Shown here: positions 26,475 through 35,550 of the stretch, piece after piece
Numbering within the stretch: position 1 is the first letter of the stretch
How the letters are laid out: the number at the start of each line of letters is the position of its first letter
Source of the DNA: Cupriavidus cauae
GTDB taxonomy: Bacteria > Pseudomonadota > Gammaproteobacteria > Burkholderiales > Burkholderiaceae
Direction: 5' to 3'
Assembly (NCBI RefSeq): GCF_008632125.1
Contig: NZ_VWRN01000015.1
Span: 85,370 to 149,369 of the forward strand
Length of the DNA stretch: 64,000 nt
Program-made: the position numbers and the translations under genes
The notes under the pieces: generated by a model
Database searches by the model: none
Told to the model about the DNA's origin: nothing
Seen by the model: only the letters and a program-made list of their open reading frames with translations

Positions 26475-27560
26475 TTAGTCATACAGATGGCACGCCACCA
26501 TCTGCCCGTCGCCGCTGTCGCGCAGCGCCGGCTCCTGCGATTTGCAGCGCTCCATCGCCACCGGGCAACGCGTATGAAAGCGGCAGCCCGACGGCGGATG
26601 CATCGGGCTGGGCACCTCGCCCCGCAGCACGATGCGCTTGCGTTGCCGTTCCGCCTGGACATTGGCCACCGGCACCGCCGACAGCAGCGCCTGCGTGTAG
26701 GGGTGGCGCGGCTGCGCATAGAGCGCGTCGCGATCGGCGATCTCGACGATGCGGCCCAGGTACATCACCGCGATGCGGTCGCTGATATGGCGCACCACCG
26801 CCAGGTCGTGCGCAATGAACAGGTACGACAGCCCGAGCCGCCGCTGCAGGTCCATGAAGACATTGACCACCTGCGCCTGGATCGAGACGTCCAGCGCCGA
26901 CACCGGCTCGTCGCAGACGATCACGCCGGGCTTGAGCGCCAGCGCACGGGCGATGCCGATGCGCTGGCGTTGCCCGCCGGAGAACTCGTGCGGATAGCGG
27001 TCCGCCATATACGGTAGCAGCCCGACCATCTCCAGCAGCTCGCCCACGCGCGCCCGCACGGCCGCGCGATCGCCGGCCATGCCATGGATCTCGAGCGGCT
27101 CGGCCACGATGTCGCGCACCTTCATGCGCGGGTTCAGCGAGCCGAACGGGTCCTGGTAGACCATCTGCACGCTGCGGCGGAAATGCTTCTCCTGCGCGCG
27201 CGTCATCCGGGCCAGATCGGTGCCGTCGTAGTCGATGTGCCCGCCGCTGGCGGCCAGCATCTTCAGGATCGCCAGGCCGGTGGTCGACTTGCCGCAGCCG
27301 CTTTCGCCGACCAGGCCCAGCGTTTCGCCCTGGCGCAGCGTGAAGGAGACACCGTCGACGGCCTTGACCGAGCCGACCTGGCGCTTGAACACCACGCCGC
27401 GCGTGACCGGGAAGTGCACCTTCAGGTCCTGCACGCGCAGGATCTCGCGGCCGATGGTGCGCGGGCTGGGCGCCGGAGCCGGGGCGGCGAGCGGCATGCC
27501 GCCGGCGTTCAAGGCGGCGTCCTTCATGGCGGGCGTGTCGAGCGCGGCGGTGGCGGTCAT
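26475..27560 (-). CDS. Peptide-type ABC importer ATPase (OppF/DppF-like)
   Basis: 361 residues from the ATG at 27560 (AGGAGA 5 bases upstream), overlapping the preceding ATPase gene by 4 bp. Walker [16 protein letters not shown]-loop, signature [15 protein letters not shown], Walker [14 protein letters not shown]-loop IAHDLAVV. The C-terminal oligopeptide-type extension ([27 protein letters not shown]) holds the CxxxxxxxC-like cysteines typical of Opp/Dpp ATPases, some of which bind an iron-sulphur cluster. An alanine/proline-rich 30-residue N-terminal lead is unusual. Last gene of a five-gene operon. Confidence 0.95.
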   Translation of the reverse strand: MTATAALDTPAMKDAALNAGGMPLAAPAPAPSPRTIGREILRVQDLKVHFPVTRGVVFKRQVGSVKAVDGVSFTLRQGETLGLVGESGCGKSTTGLAILKMLAASGGHIDYDGTDLARMTRAQEKHFRRSVQMVYQDPFGSLNPRMKVRDIVAEPLEIHGMAGDRAAVRARVGELLEMVGLLPYMADRYPHEFSGGQRQRIGIARALALKPGVIVCDEPVSALDVSIQAQVVNVFMDLQRRLGLSYLFIAHDLAVVRHISDRIAVMYLGRIVEIADRDALYAQPRHPYTQALLSAVPVANVQAERQRKRIVLRGEVPSPMHPPSGCRFHTRCPVAMERCKSQEPALRDSGDGQMVACHLYD

Positions 27561-28546
27561 GGCGTCTCCTGCAGGTGGCACGCATTCAGGTGAACGGACA
27601 GGCCGCGGCCGCCGGTGGTCCGCAGCATCGGGCGCGTGACGCGGCATTGCGCCTGGGCCAGCGCGCAGCGCGGCTGGAACGCGCAGCCGGGACCGAGCGC
27701 GGTCAGGTCGGGCGGCTGGCCCTCGATCGGCACCAGCGCCTGGCTGGTATCGCCATCGAGCCGCGGCACGCAGGCCATCAGCCCGCGCGTGTACGGATGG
27801 CGCGGCTGGCGGTACAGGTCGTCGGCCGAAGCCATCTCGACCAGGCGACCGCCGTACATCACCGCGACGCGATCGGCGTAGCGCGCCACCACGCCGAGGT
27901 CGTGCGTGATCAGGATCAGCGCGGTGCCGAGCCGCTGCGCCAGGTCCTTCAGCAGATCGAGGATCTGCGCCTGCACCGTGACGTCGAGCGCGGTGGTCGG
28001 CTCGTCGGCGATGATCAGCTGCGGCTTGCAGGCCAGCGCCATCGCGATCATCGCGCGCTGCCGCATGCCGCCGGAGAACTGGTGCGGATAGGCATTGAGG
28101 CGGCTGGCCGGCTCGGGGATCTGCACCTGGCCGAGCAGCTCGGCGGCCATGCCGAGCGCGGTCTTCCACGGCAGCTTCTGATGCAGCTGGATCGGCTCGG
28201 CGATCTGCTTGCCGATCGTCAGCGCCGGATTCATCGACGACATCGGCTCCTGGAAGATCATCGCGATGCGATTGCCGCGGATCGCGCGCATCGCGTCGGC
28301 GTCGAGCTTGAGCAGGTCCTGCCCGTCGAACAGGATCTCGCCGGCGTCGATCGAGCCGGCCGGACGCGGGATCAGCCCCAGGATCGACAGCGCCGTCACG
28401 CTCTTGCCTGAGCCCGATTCGCCGACGATGGCGAGCGTCTCTCCGGGCGCCACGTCGAAGGAGACCTGATCGACCGCGGTGACCACGCCGCGATCGGTGC
28501 GAAAGCGCGTGGTCAGGTCGCGGACCTGCAGGATCGGCTGCGTCAT
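27557..28546 (-). CDS. Peptide-type ABC importer ATPase (OppD/DppD-like)
   Basis: 329 residues from the ATG at 28546 (AGGAGC 5 bases upstream). Walker [31 protein letters not shown]-loop, signature [15 protein letters not shown], Walker [16 protein letters not shown]-loop [14 protein letters not shown], and the oligopeptide-type tail with [12 protein letters not shown] and [14 protein letters not shown]. It pairs with the OppF-like ATPase as the heterodimeric motor of the importer. Confidence 0.95.
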   Translation of the reverse strand: MTQPILQVRDLTTRFRTDRGVVTAVDQVSFDVAPGETLAIVGESGSGKSVTALSILGLIPRPAGSIDAGEILFDGQDLLKLDADAMRAIRGNRIAMIFQEPMSSMNPALTIGKQIAEPIQLHQKLPWKTALGMAAELLGQVQIPEPASRLNAYPHQFSGGMRQRAMIAMALACKPQLIIADEPTTALDVTVQAQILDLLKDLAQRLGTALILITHDLGVVARYADRVAVMYGGRLVEMASADDLYRQPRHPYTRGLMACVPRLDGDTSQALVPIEGQPPDLTALGPGCAFQPRCALAQAQCRVTRPMLRTTGGRGLSVHLNACHLQETP

Positions 28547-28628
28547 CGCTTGCTCCTGGTGGTGCGAGGTTGGCGCCGGCATCGGGCAAAGCTGCCGGCG
28601 GCGTGTGCGGGCTTGGGCGGGTTTGGGC

Positions 28629-30356
28629 TCAGAAGCCCATCTTCTTCTTCATCTCCTGATCGATCCACAGCCGCGCGTAGATCGGTCCGGGCCGCACCGC
28701 GCCGGCACGCAGTTCGCCGCCGTAGTTCTTGACCCACGGCCACCAGGCCGTATAGACGTACTGCGTCGGCAGCCAGATATACGGCGCCTGCGCGACGATC
28801 TCGCGCGTCAGCGCGCGCAGCGCCTCCTGCCGCTTGCCGACGTCGCGCAGCTCGAAGGCTTCCTCGACGCGCTTGTCGAACTTCGGATCGTTCCACTGCG
28901 AGGCGTTCCACACCTGGCCGCTGACGAAGCTCTTGCGGATCGTCGTGGTCGGATTGGTGTGGCCGTTGTTCATCATGTAGCCGGGCGCGTTGGTCTTGGT
29001 CGTCATCGCCGACAGGAAGGCGCCGTACTCCATCGGCTGGATCTGGATGCGCACGCCCACCTGTTCGAGGTAGGCGGCGATCAGCGGCAGCAGCTCCATA
29101 TGGTCCGGGCTGCAGGCGCACACCTGCACCTTGAAGGTGAAGCCCTTCGGATAGCCGGCCTCGGCCAGCAGCTTGCGTGCCTTGTCCGGATTGTAGGTAA
29201 ACAGCTCCTTGACGTTGTCCGGCATCGCGCTGAGCGGCTCGTAGTAACCGACATAGTCGGGATGCTGCGGATAGGCGAACAGCTCGGCGTTGCCGCCGTA
29301 GTACTGCTTGACGATCTCCTGCTTGTTGATCGCCATGTTCAGCGCCCGCCGGACGCGGATATCGTTGAACGGCTTGGTGTCGACCCGCAGCGCCAGATAC
29401 TGGCCCGTGTACGACAGCCAGCGCGACCACTGCAGCTGCGGCGCGCTGCGCTTGAGTTCGTCCACCGCGGTCCAGCGCAGGCCCTCCATGATGTCGAGCT
29501 TGCCGGTGCGCAGCATGGTGTTGCGCGTGGCCTCGTCCTTGATCGTGCGCAGCACCACCTTGTCGACGAAGGGCAGCTTGTAGTCCTTGTTGCCGATGCG
29601 CTCGCTGTCCCAGTACTGCGGATTCTTCGTGTAGGTGCTGGCGTTGCCCTGCACGAACTGCGTCAGCGTGAACGGGCCCGTGCCGTTGACGTTCTTCCAG
29701 TTGGCGGCGCCGGCCGTGGCCACCTCCTTGGGCATGATCCCGGAGTAGTAGCCCCAGCCGAAGCGGTAGTCCCATTCGGCGTTGAATTCCTTGAAGCGGA
29801 ACACCACCGTGTGCTTGTCGCGCGCCTCGACCTTGCTCAGGTGATCGAAGTACGTCGGGATCTTCTTCGCGCTGGCCTCCTGCCGGCTGTAGCTGAACAC
29901 CACATCCTCGGCGACCAGTTCGCGCTCTTCCATCACGCCGGGCTTGGCGGGGAACTTGACGCCCTTGCGCAGCTTGACCTCGAGCGTCAGCGGATCGGTC
30001 CATTTCCACGACTCGGCCAGCTCGCCGCGGATCGCGTCCTCCGGCAGCCAGGCATCGGCCTGGAAGGCGTACTTGCCGCCGTTGCGCTTGGCCTTGCTCA
30101 GGTCGGCGGCGAACAGATGCTCGTAGACCTGGCCGGTGTCGTAGTTCTGCTTCCAGTTCCAGTCGGCGAGATCCCACGACAGGGCGGAGATGGTCGGGTA
30201 GACCGAGCCGATCTCCACGGTGCCGCCGTATTTCGGCGCCTCGGCCTGCGCGATGGCGCTGCCGGCGGTCACGGCCATTCCGGCCAGCGCGACAGCCGCG
30301 GCGATGGCCGCTGCCCGTTTCGCCGTGCGGTGGACCGCCTTGTCGTTGTCGATCAT
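28629..30356 (-). CDS. Peptide-type ABC importer substrate-binding protein (SBP family 5)
   Basis: 575 residues from the ATG at 30356 (AGGAGA upstream). Signal peptide with a basic start and AVALAGMAVTAGSAIAQA, cleavage near residue 38; the mature part begins EAPKYGGTVEIGS. Family-5 hallmarks include a GPFTLTQFVQGNASTYTKN strand pair, RRALNMAINKQEIV and the LRTGKLDIMEG turn. It captures the ligand in the periplasm; such proteins bind peptides, glycosides, nickel chelates or opines, and the ligand here is not predictable. The gene lies between the permease and ATPase genes, the usual arrangement being altered (B-C-A-D-F). Confidence 0.93.
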   Translation of the reverse strand: MIDNDKAVHRTAKRAAAIAAAVALAGMAVTAGSAIAQAEAPKYGGTVEIGSVYPTISALSWDLADWNWKQNYDTGQVYEHLFAADLSKAKRNGGKYAFQADAWLPEDAIRGELAESWKWTDPLTLEVKLRKGVKFPAKPGVMEERELVAEDVVFSYSRQEASAKKIPTYFDHLSKVEARDKHTVVFRFKEFNAEWDYRFGWGYYSGIMPKEVATAGAANWKNVNGTGPFTLTQFVQGNASTYTKNPQYWDSERIGNKDYKLPFVDKVVLRTIKDEATRNTMLRTGKLDIMEGLRWTAVDELKRSAPQLQWSRWLSYTGQYLALRVDTKPFNDIRVRRALNMAINKQEIVKQYYGGNAELFAYPQHPDYVGYYEPLSAMPDNVKELFTYNPDKARKLLAEAGYPKGFTFKVQVCACSPDHMELLPLIAAYLEQVGVRIQIQPMEYGAFLSAMTTKTNAPGYMMNNGHTNPTTTIRKSFVSGQVWNASQWNDPKFDKRVEEAFELRDVGKRQEALRALTREIVAQAPYIWLPTQYVYTAWWPWVKNYGGELRAGAVRPGPIYARLWIDQEMKKKMGF

Positions 30357-30478
30357 CGCTGTCTCCTGTCTCTGTTCTTGTAGGGGGTGAGTCCGTGCCG
30401 TGCTGCCGGGCGCCGTGTTCACGGCTGCCGTGGCACCGGGTGCTGCAGTACCGGTTGCCGCGTTGCCGGGCACCGTCG

Positions 30479-31465
30479 CTACCGCGTGCCCCGCATGCGC
30501 GGATCGAGCAGGTCGCGCAGCGCGTCGCCGTAGACGTTGATCGCGTAGACGACCACGGTCAGGCAGGCGCCGGGCGCCAGCGCCAGCCACGGGCCCTGGA
30601 ACATGAAGGTGCGGCCGTCGCCCGACAGCATGCCGCCCCAGGTCGGCGCCGGCGGCGGCACGCCCAGGCCGAGGAAGGACAGTCCCGACTCGGCGAGGAT
30701 CGCGGTACCGACGCGGGTGGTGAACAGCACGATCACCGGCGGCAGCACGTTGGGCAGGATGTGGCGCCACAGGATGCGCGGCGTCGACGCGCCCATCGAC
30801 TGCGCGGCGTGCACATACATGTTCTCGCGCACCGAGACGACCGCGCTGCGCACGATGCGCGAGCCGCCGATGCCGAGCAGCAGGCCCAGCGTCACCACGA
30901 TCTGCCAGCTGCCCGGGCCGAGCACCGACACCACCACAATCAGGATCACCAGGTCCGGAAAGCTCATCCACGCATCGACGAAGCGCTGCGCCACCAGGTC
31001 GAACTTGCCGCCGAGATAGCCGGTCAGGATGCCGAGCAGTACCGATACCGCGGTGGCCAGCGTCGCGGCCGACAGGCCGATCACCACCGACAGCTGCGCG
31101 CCGTACAGGCAGCGCGACAGCATGTCGCGGCCGAGGTTGTCGGTGCCGAAGGGATGGGCCCACGACGGCGCCTGCAGGCGATGCAGCATGTTGATCTCGT
31201 TGACGCCGTAGGGCGCCAGCACATCGGCGAAGACACCGCAGAACAGGAAGATCGCGCAGATCACCGCGCCTGCCGCGCCGAGCGGCTTGTCGCGGAACAG
31301 GCGGCGCAGCAGGCCGAAGCCGGGCCAGTGGCGGGCCGTGGCGGACGCCGATATTGCCGTTGCTGCGGTTGCTGTCGCCGTTGCTCCGGAAGCCGCTGCA
31401 GTCGCCGCGGCGGCGTCGGCCGCCACCGGCGCGACAGGAGTCAGGGGAGTCGCGGAACGTGCCAT
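30479..31465 (-). CDS. Peptide-type ABC importer permease (OppC/DppC-like) with Ala/Thr-rich lead
   Basis: 328 residues. Its ATG overlaps the preceding permease stop by one base (TGATG). Core: FRDKPLGAAGAVICAIFLFC span, HPFGTDNLGRDMLSRCLYG, six membrane segments and the EAA loop REN MYVHAAQSMGAS-type motif contacting the ATPases. Unusual: residues 4-45 are almost only A, T, P, V and S, with an ATATATAATA run, encoded by GCC/ACC-like repeats; relatives have a short polar start. The expansion probably does not affect transport. Confidence 0.94.
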   Translation of the reverse strand: MARSATPLTPVAPVAADAAAATAAASGATATATAATAISASATARHWPGFGLLRRLFRDKPLGAAGAVICAIFLFCGVFADVLAPYGVNEINMLHRLQAPSWAHPFGTDNLGRDMLSRCLYGAQLSVVIGLSAATLATAVSVLLGILTGYLGGKFDLVAQRFVDAWMSFPDLVILIVVVSVLGPGSWQIVVTLGLLLGIGGSRIVRSAVVSVRENMYVHAAQSMGASTPRILWRHILPNVLPPVIVLFTTRVGTAILAESGLSFLGLGVPPPAPTWGGMLSGDGRTFMFQGPWLALAPGACLTVVVYAINVYGDALRDLLDPRMRGTR

Positions 31466-32421
31466 CAGCGGTGCCTCACTTTCGGATCGAACAAACCGTA
31501 GCTGAGATCGACCAGCAGATTGATCAGCATCACCGCCACGCCGACCACCAGGAAAACGCCGGTGATCACCGGATAGTCGCGTTGATGCACCGCGTCGAGC
31601 AGCAGCAGGCCCATGCCGGGCAGCGCGAAGATCTGCTCGATGATGACGGCGCCGCCGATCAGCAGCGGCGCCTGCAGGCCTACCAGCGTCACCACGGGAA
31701 TCAGCGCGTTGCGCAGCGCATGCCGCAGGATCACCATCCGTTCGTTCAGCCCCTTGGCCCAGGCGGTGCGGATATAGTCCTGGCGCAGCACCTCCAGCAT
31801 CATCGTGCGCGTCATCCGCATCGTGATCGCCGACAGCGCCATGCCCAGCACGATCGCCGGCACCAGCATCTGCTCGATGTGCTGCAGCGGGTTTTCGCGG
31901 AACGGCACGTAGCGAACCTCGGGCGACCAGCCCCACCAGACCGAGGGAAACACCATCACCATCGTGCCCAGCCAGAAGCTCGGCACCGCCAGCATCAGGA
32001 TCGAGAACGAGCGCGCCACGTAGTCGGCCGCGCTGTCCTGCCGGATCGCCGACAGCACGCCGATCGGCAGCGCCACCGACAACGCGACCACCAGCGCGAT
32101 GGCGCCAAGCGACAGCGTCACCGGAATGCGCGCCATCACCATCTTCAGCACCGGCTCGCCCTGCCACAGCGACACGCCGAGATCGCCGTGCAGCACGATA
32201 TTGCCGATCCAGTGCAGGTATTGCTCCCACATCGGCCGGTCGAGGCCGAGCAGCTGCATCAGTTCCTCGCGGCTGCGCACATCGGCGCTGATGTCGTTCT
32301 GGCTCAGCATCAGGTCGACCACGTCGCCCGGCACCAGCCGCACGATCGAGAACACGATGATGCTGGCGAACAGCAGCGTGGGCAGCAGCGCCAGCAGCCG
32401 GCGCATCAGGTAGGCGCTCAT
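31465..32421 (-). CDS. Peptide-type ABC importer permease (OppB/DppB-like)
   Basis: 318 residues from the ATG at 32421 (GAGG upstream). It starts MSAYLMRRLLALLPTLLFAS, typical of OppB/DppB. Further signs: FSIVRLVPGDVV, HGDLGVSLWQGEPV, six membrane spans and the EAA loop RTMMLEVLRQDYIRTAWAKG. It forms the membrane channel with the OppC-like protein. First gene of the importer operon. Confidence 0.95.
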   Translation of the reverse strand: MSAYLMRRLLALLPTLLFASIIVFSIVRLVPGDVVDLMLSQNDISADVRSREELMQLLGLDRPMWEQYLHWIGNIVLHGDLGVSLWQGEPVLKMVMARIPVTLSLGAIALVVALSVALPIGVLSAIRQDSAADYVARSFSILMLAVPSFWLGTMVMVFPSVWWGWSPEVRYVPFRENPLQHIEQMLVPAIVLGMALSAITMRMTRTMMLEVLRQDYIRTAWAKGLNERMVILRHALRNALIPVVTLVGLQAPLLIGGAVIIEQIFALPGMGLLLLDAVHQRDYPVITGVFLVVGVAVMLINLLVDLSYGLFDPKVRHR

Positions 32422-32732
32422 GGACGCCTCGCGTGACGAGGGGCGCGGCTGGCCGCGCGCGCCGATGCCGGCGGGGATACCGGCAACACGATTTCTGCTG
32501 ATGCTCCGGCCATGCTGTCTCCTGTTTCCGTCCACAGGTCATTGCCTGTGGCGGTATTTCGGCACGCGGAATGCAGTTTTTGTGCGGGACGATACAGCGA
32601 CCGGCTTTGCGCCAATCGCGATCCCAGCATACTCATCGTTCGAAGCGATGACAACCCGGAAGCGCCCCCGGCGCTCTAGTGAATTTCCCGGGGGCGGGCC
32701 GCGGCGCGGCCTCTGCTTTGTCGCCGCGGCGG
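32422..32732. other. Upstream region of the ABC importer operon
   Basis: 311 bp with no gene. Two inverted repeats lie just upstream of the first importer gene: TGCCGG / CCGGCA (32466-32485, 8-bp spacer) and CCACAGG / CCTGTGG (32532-32538, 32545-32551, 6-bp spacer). The second is a good candidate regulator site. A short TCTCCTG block at 32518-32524 resembles the ribosome sites of this operon on the minus strand but no start follows in a useful frame. Confidence 0.45.
32532..32551. promoter_or_regulatory. 7-bp inverted repeat, candidate operator of the importer operon
   Basis: CCACAGG and CCTGTGG with a 6-bp spacer, 110 bp before the first permease gene. Perfect arms in an otherwise unstructured spacer. 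Confidence 0.4.
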
Positions 32733-33950
32733 CTAGTAGCCGCGCAGCCGGGCCCAGCGATCGGCGTGGAAGTTCGCGTCGCCCAGCCACTCCTGCGCGG
32801 TGCGTGCGCGCTTCATGAAGAAGCCGATCTCGAACTCGTCGGTCATGCCGATGCCGCCGTGCATCTGCACGCCTTCCTGCACCGCCAGCGTCGCGGTCTC
32901 GCCGGCGCGGGCCTTGGCGGCCGACACCAGTGGCTCGGGGCCGTCCGGCGCCGATTCGTCGAGCCGTTGCTGGCAGCGCAGCACGATCGCGCGAGTGAGT
33001 TCCAGTTCGGTGAACAGATGCGCGGCGCGGTGCTGCAGCGCCTGGAATTCGCCGATGATCTTGCCGAACTGGCGGCGCTCCTTCAGATACGCCAGCGTGC
33101 GGGCGAAGGCCTCGTCCGCGATGCCGAGCAGCTCGGAGGACAGCACCGCGCGGCCGATGTCGAGCGCGCGCTCAAGCAGGGCGCCGCCGCCGTCGACTGC
33201 GCCGAGTACGGCGTCCGCGGGCACGTGCACGCCTTCGAAGACGATGCGCGCGGCCTGCGTGGCGTCGGCCAATACCACGCGTTCGATCCGCACGCCCGGG
33301 GTGGCGCGGGGCACCAGCAGCAGCGTGATGCCTTGCGTGTCGTCGGCTCCGGCGGCATTGACGGCGTTGGCGGCATTGGTGGCATTGGTGGCATTGGTGG
33401 CATTGGTGGCTTGTCCCGCCCGGGCATCGCCGGTGCGCGCCGCGACGATCAGCGTATCCGCGACGTGGCCGTCGACGACCAGCTGCTTGGTGCCGTCGAT
33501 GCGATAGCCGCCGGCATGCGGCGTCGCGCGCGTGGCCAGGCGGAACGGGCGATGCTTGCCGGCCTCGTCGAGCGCCAGCGCGGTCAGGTGCCGGCCAGAT
33601 GCGATGGCGGGCAGCAGCGCGTCGCGTTGTGCATCGCTGCCGTAGTGCGTCAGCAGGGAGGCGCCGATTACCGCGGTGGAGAGGAAGGGGGAGGGCGCCA
33701 GCGTGCGGCCGATCGCCTCCATGATGACGCCGGCTTCCACCACGCCGAGCCCGCTGCCGCCGTAGGCCTCGGGCACCAGCACGCCGGCCAGGCCGAGGTC
33801 GGCAAAGCGTTGCCACAGCTCGCGCGAGAAGCCGACCGGATCGCCGCTGTCGCGCATCGCGCGCAGCGCGGAGATCGGTGCGTTCTCGCGCAGGAAGGTC
33901 AGCGCGCTGTCGCGCAGCATGTCCTGGGTGTCGTTCAGTACGATGGCCAT
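32733..33950 (-). CDS. Acyl-CoA dehydrogenase family protein with (ATN)n insertion
   Basis: 405 residues from the ATG at 33950. Contains the N-terminal helical domain (ELWQRFADLGLAGVLVPEAYGGSG), a middle beta domain and the C-terminal four-helix domain (ERRQFGKIIGEFQALQHRAA; VQEGVQMHGGIGMTDEFEIG). FAD-dependent alpha,beta-desaturation of acyl-CoA is the family role. In such ACAD pairs this smaller type often forms a heteromer with the other gene product. The C-terminal EGT-type glutamate segment is not evident, suggesting a different or partner-supplied base. Residues 181-200 are a repeat ATNATNATNATNAANAVNAA, encoded by 9-bp units, within the beta domain. Follows the second dehydrogenase with 80 bp between. 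Confidence 0.9.
   Translation of the reverse strand: MAIVLNDTQDMLRDSALTFLRENAPISALRAMRDSGDPVGFSRELWQRFADLGLAGVLVPEAYGGSGLGVVEAGVIMEAIGRTLAPSPFLSTAVIGASLLTHYGSDAQRDALLPAIASGRHLTALALDEAGKHRPFRLATRATPHAGGYRIDGTKQLVVDGHVADTLIVAARTGDARAGQATNATNATNATNAANAVNAAGADDTQGITLLLVPRATPGVRIERVVLADATQAARIVFEGVHVPADAVLGAVDGGGALLERALDIGRAVLSSELLGIADEAFARTLAYLKERRQFGKIIGEFQALQHRAAHLFTELELTRAIVLRCQQRLDESAPDGPEPLVSAAKARAGETATLAVQEGVQMHGGIGMTDEFEIGFFMKRARTAQEWLGDANFHADRWARLRGY
33357..33412. repeat. 9-bp in-frame repeat inside the acyl-CoA dehydrogenase gene
   Basis: GGCATTGGT is repeated four to five times with degenerate flanking copies (GGCGTTGGC, GGCATTGAC). It codes for Ala-Thr-Asn triplets on the minus strand. 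Confidence 0.92.
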
Positions 33951-34030
33951 GTCGATGTCCGCGAAGGGTGCCGGGGCGCCGTGCGATCGCGCGGCCCCGG
34001 CCCGGTGAAGGGAAGGAAGGGGCAGTGGCG

Positions 34031-35215
34031 TCAGGCGCCGGGCAGGCCCAGGATGCGCTTGGCGACGATGTTCAGCTGGACCTCGCTGGTGCCGCCCTCG
34101 ATCGAATTGGCCTTGGTGCGCAGCCAGGCGCGCGCGGTGGCGCCCTGATGGCTGCGCTCGCTTTCCCATTCGAGCGCATCGCTGCCGCCGATCGACATCA
34201 AGAGCTCGTAGCGGCGCTTGTTCAGCTCGGCGCCGTAGTACTTGAGCACCGACGAGAAGGCCGCGATGCCTTCACCTTGCTTCGCCAGGTCGCGCACCCG
34301 TTCGCCGGCGAAACCGAACGCGGCCTCGTCGATCTCGAAGCGGGCCAGTTGCGCGCGCAGCATCGGCTCGTCGAGCCGGCCGGCCGCATCGGTGCCGATC
34401 GCCTTGGCGGCGTGCCGCCCCAGCGGCTGCCGGAAGCCCCGGCTGCCGATCGCGCTGATCATGTCGCGCTCATGGGTCAGCAGATACTTGGCGATCTCCC
34501 AGCCGCCGTTGAGTTCGCCGACCAGCTGGTCGCGCGGCACCACGACGTCGTCGAAGAAGGTCTCGCAGAACGGCGACTTGCCGGAGATCAGCACGATCGG
34601 GTGGGTCGTCACGCCCGGCGTCTCCATGTCGAACAGCAGGAAGCTGATGCCGGTGTGCTTCTGCGCGGAGAAATCGGTGCGCACCAGGCAGAAGATCCAG
34701 TCGGCCTTGTCGGCATACGAGGTCCAGATCTTCTGGCCGTTGACGACGAAGTGGTCGCCACGGTCCTCGGCGCGGGTCTGCAGCGCCGCCAGGTCGGAGC
34801 CGGCGTTCGGCTCGGAATAGCCCTGGCACCAGCGGATCTCGCCGCGCGCGATCTTCGGCAGGTGCTCGCGCTTCTGCGCCTCGCTGCCGTACTTGAGCAG
34901 CGCCGGCCCGAGCATCGAGATGCCGAAGCTCTGCAGCGGCACTCGGCAGCCGAGCCGCTGCATTTCCTCGCGCAGGATCTTGGCCTGTTCGCGGCTCAGG
35001 CCGCCGCCACCGTATTCGCGCGGCCATTCGGGCACGGTCCAGCCGCGCTCGGCCATCCGTTCGAGCCATTGGCGCTGGGCCTCGGAGCGGAAGCGGAACT
35101 TGCGTCCGCCCCAGCAGATGTCCTCGTCGTCCTGCACCGGCTGCCGCATCTCGGGCGGGCAATTGTCCTGCAGCCAGGCGTGTGTCTGCTGCCGGAACGT
35201 CTCCAGGTCTTCCAC
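34031..35215 (-). CDS. Acyl-CoA dehydrogenase
   Basis: 394 residues. The start is a GTG at 35215, chosen because AGGAG lies 6 bases upstream and the family begins there. Motifs: YGGGGLSREQAKILREEMQR, WCQGYSEPNAGSDLAALQTR (FAD/substrate), VNGQKIWTSYADKADWIFCL, and C-terminal SIEGGTSEVQLNIVAKRILG, whose glutamate is in the place of the catalytic base of the family. It carries out the first, FAD-dependent step of beta-oxidation of an unknown acyl-CoA. Divergent from the hydrolase operon and likely co-transcribed with the smaller dehydrogenase downstream. Confidence 0.93.
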   Translation of the reverse strand: MEDLETFRQQTHAWLQDNCPPEMRQPVQDDEDICWGGRKFRFRSEAQRQWLERMAERGWTVPEWPREYGGGGLSREQAKILREEMQRLGCRVPLQSFGISMLGPALLKYGSEAQKREHLPKIARGEIRWCQGYSEPNAGSDLAALQTRAEDRGDHFVVNGQKIWTSYADKADWIFCLVRTDFSAQKHTGISFLLFDMETPGVTTHPIVLISGKSPFCETFFDDVVVPRDQLVGELNGGWEIAKYLLTHERDMISAIGSRGFRQPLGRHAAKAIGTDAAGRLDEPMLRAQLARFEIDEAAFGFAGERVRDLAKQGEGIAAFSSVLKYYGAELNKRRYELLMSIGGSDALEWESERSHQGATARAWLRTKANSIEGGTSEVQLNIVAKRILGLPGA

Positions 35216-35550
35216 GGTGGTCTCCTGTCGCGGTGGCCGGCCTCTGCGGGCCGTGGTCGTTGCTTGAACCCGTTGCTTGAACCCCTTGCTCGAACCGTGC
35301 GCCGCCGAATACGGACTGCGCCGATCCGGGGCCGCAGGGCCGTTATACAAGCGGGCGCTCGCCACCGTCAATACGCTATTTACGAAAACGGTATCGGCCA
35401 TGCAGAGCGCGCATATCGAATATGCCCCATGCGGTGCAGTTTGAAAGGCAATATGGCGGAGCGCGAGCGCTGTGTTAGCATCGCCGGAAACATACCAGAG
35501 TTACGAAACAGGTCGACGGCGCGATGCGCCGGAGCGGCCGAGGTGGAGAC
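35216..35550. other. Divergent control region between dehydrogenases and hydrolase operon
   Basis: 335 bp. On the dehydrogenase side there are three tandem 13-14-bp units of the type GTTGCTTGAACCC (35259-35296). The middle holds AT-richer sequence with TTACGAAAACGGT (35380-35392); a near copy, TTACGAAACAGGT, lies at about 35502-35514, a spacing that could place one near each promoter. ACGGTATCGGCC (35388-35399) resembles ACGGTATGGGCC at 23366-23377 before the acyl-CoA synthetase. No gene seen. Confidence 0.5.

Noticed and set aside
33357..33412. Possible frameshift or sequencing artefact in the acyl-CoA dehydrogenase
   Set aside because: The repeat keeps the frame and the downstream conserved domain follows correctly.
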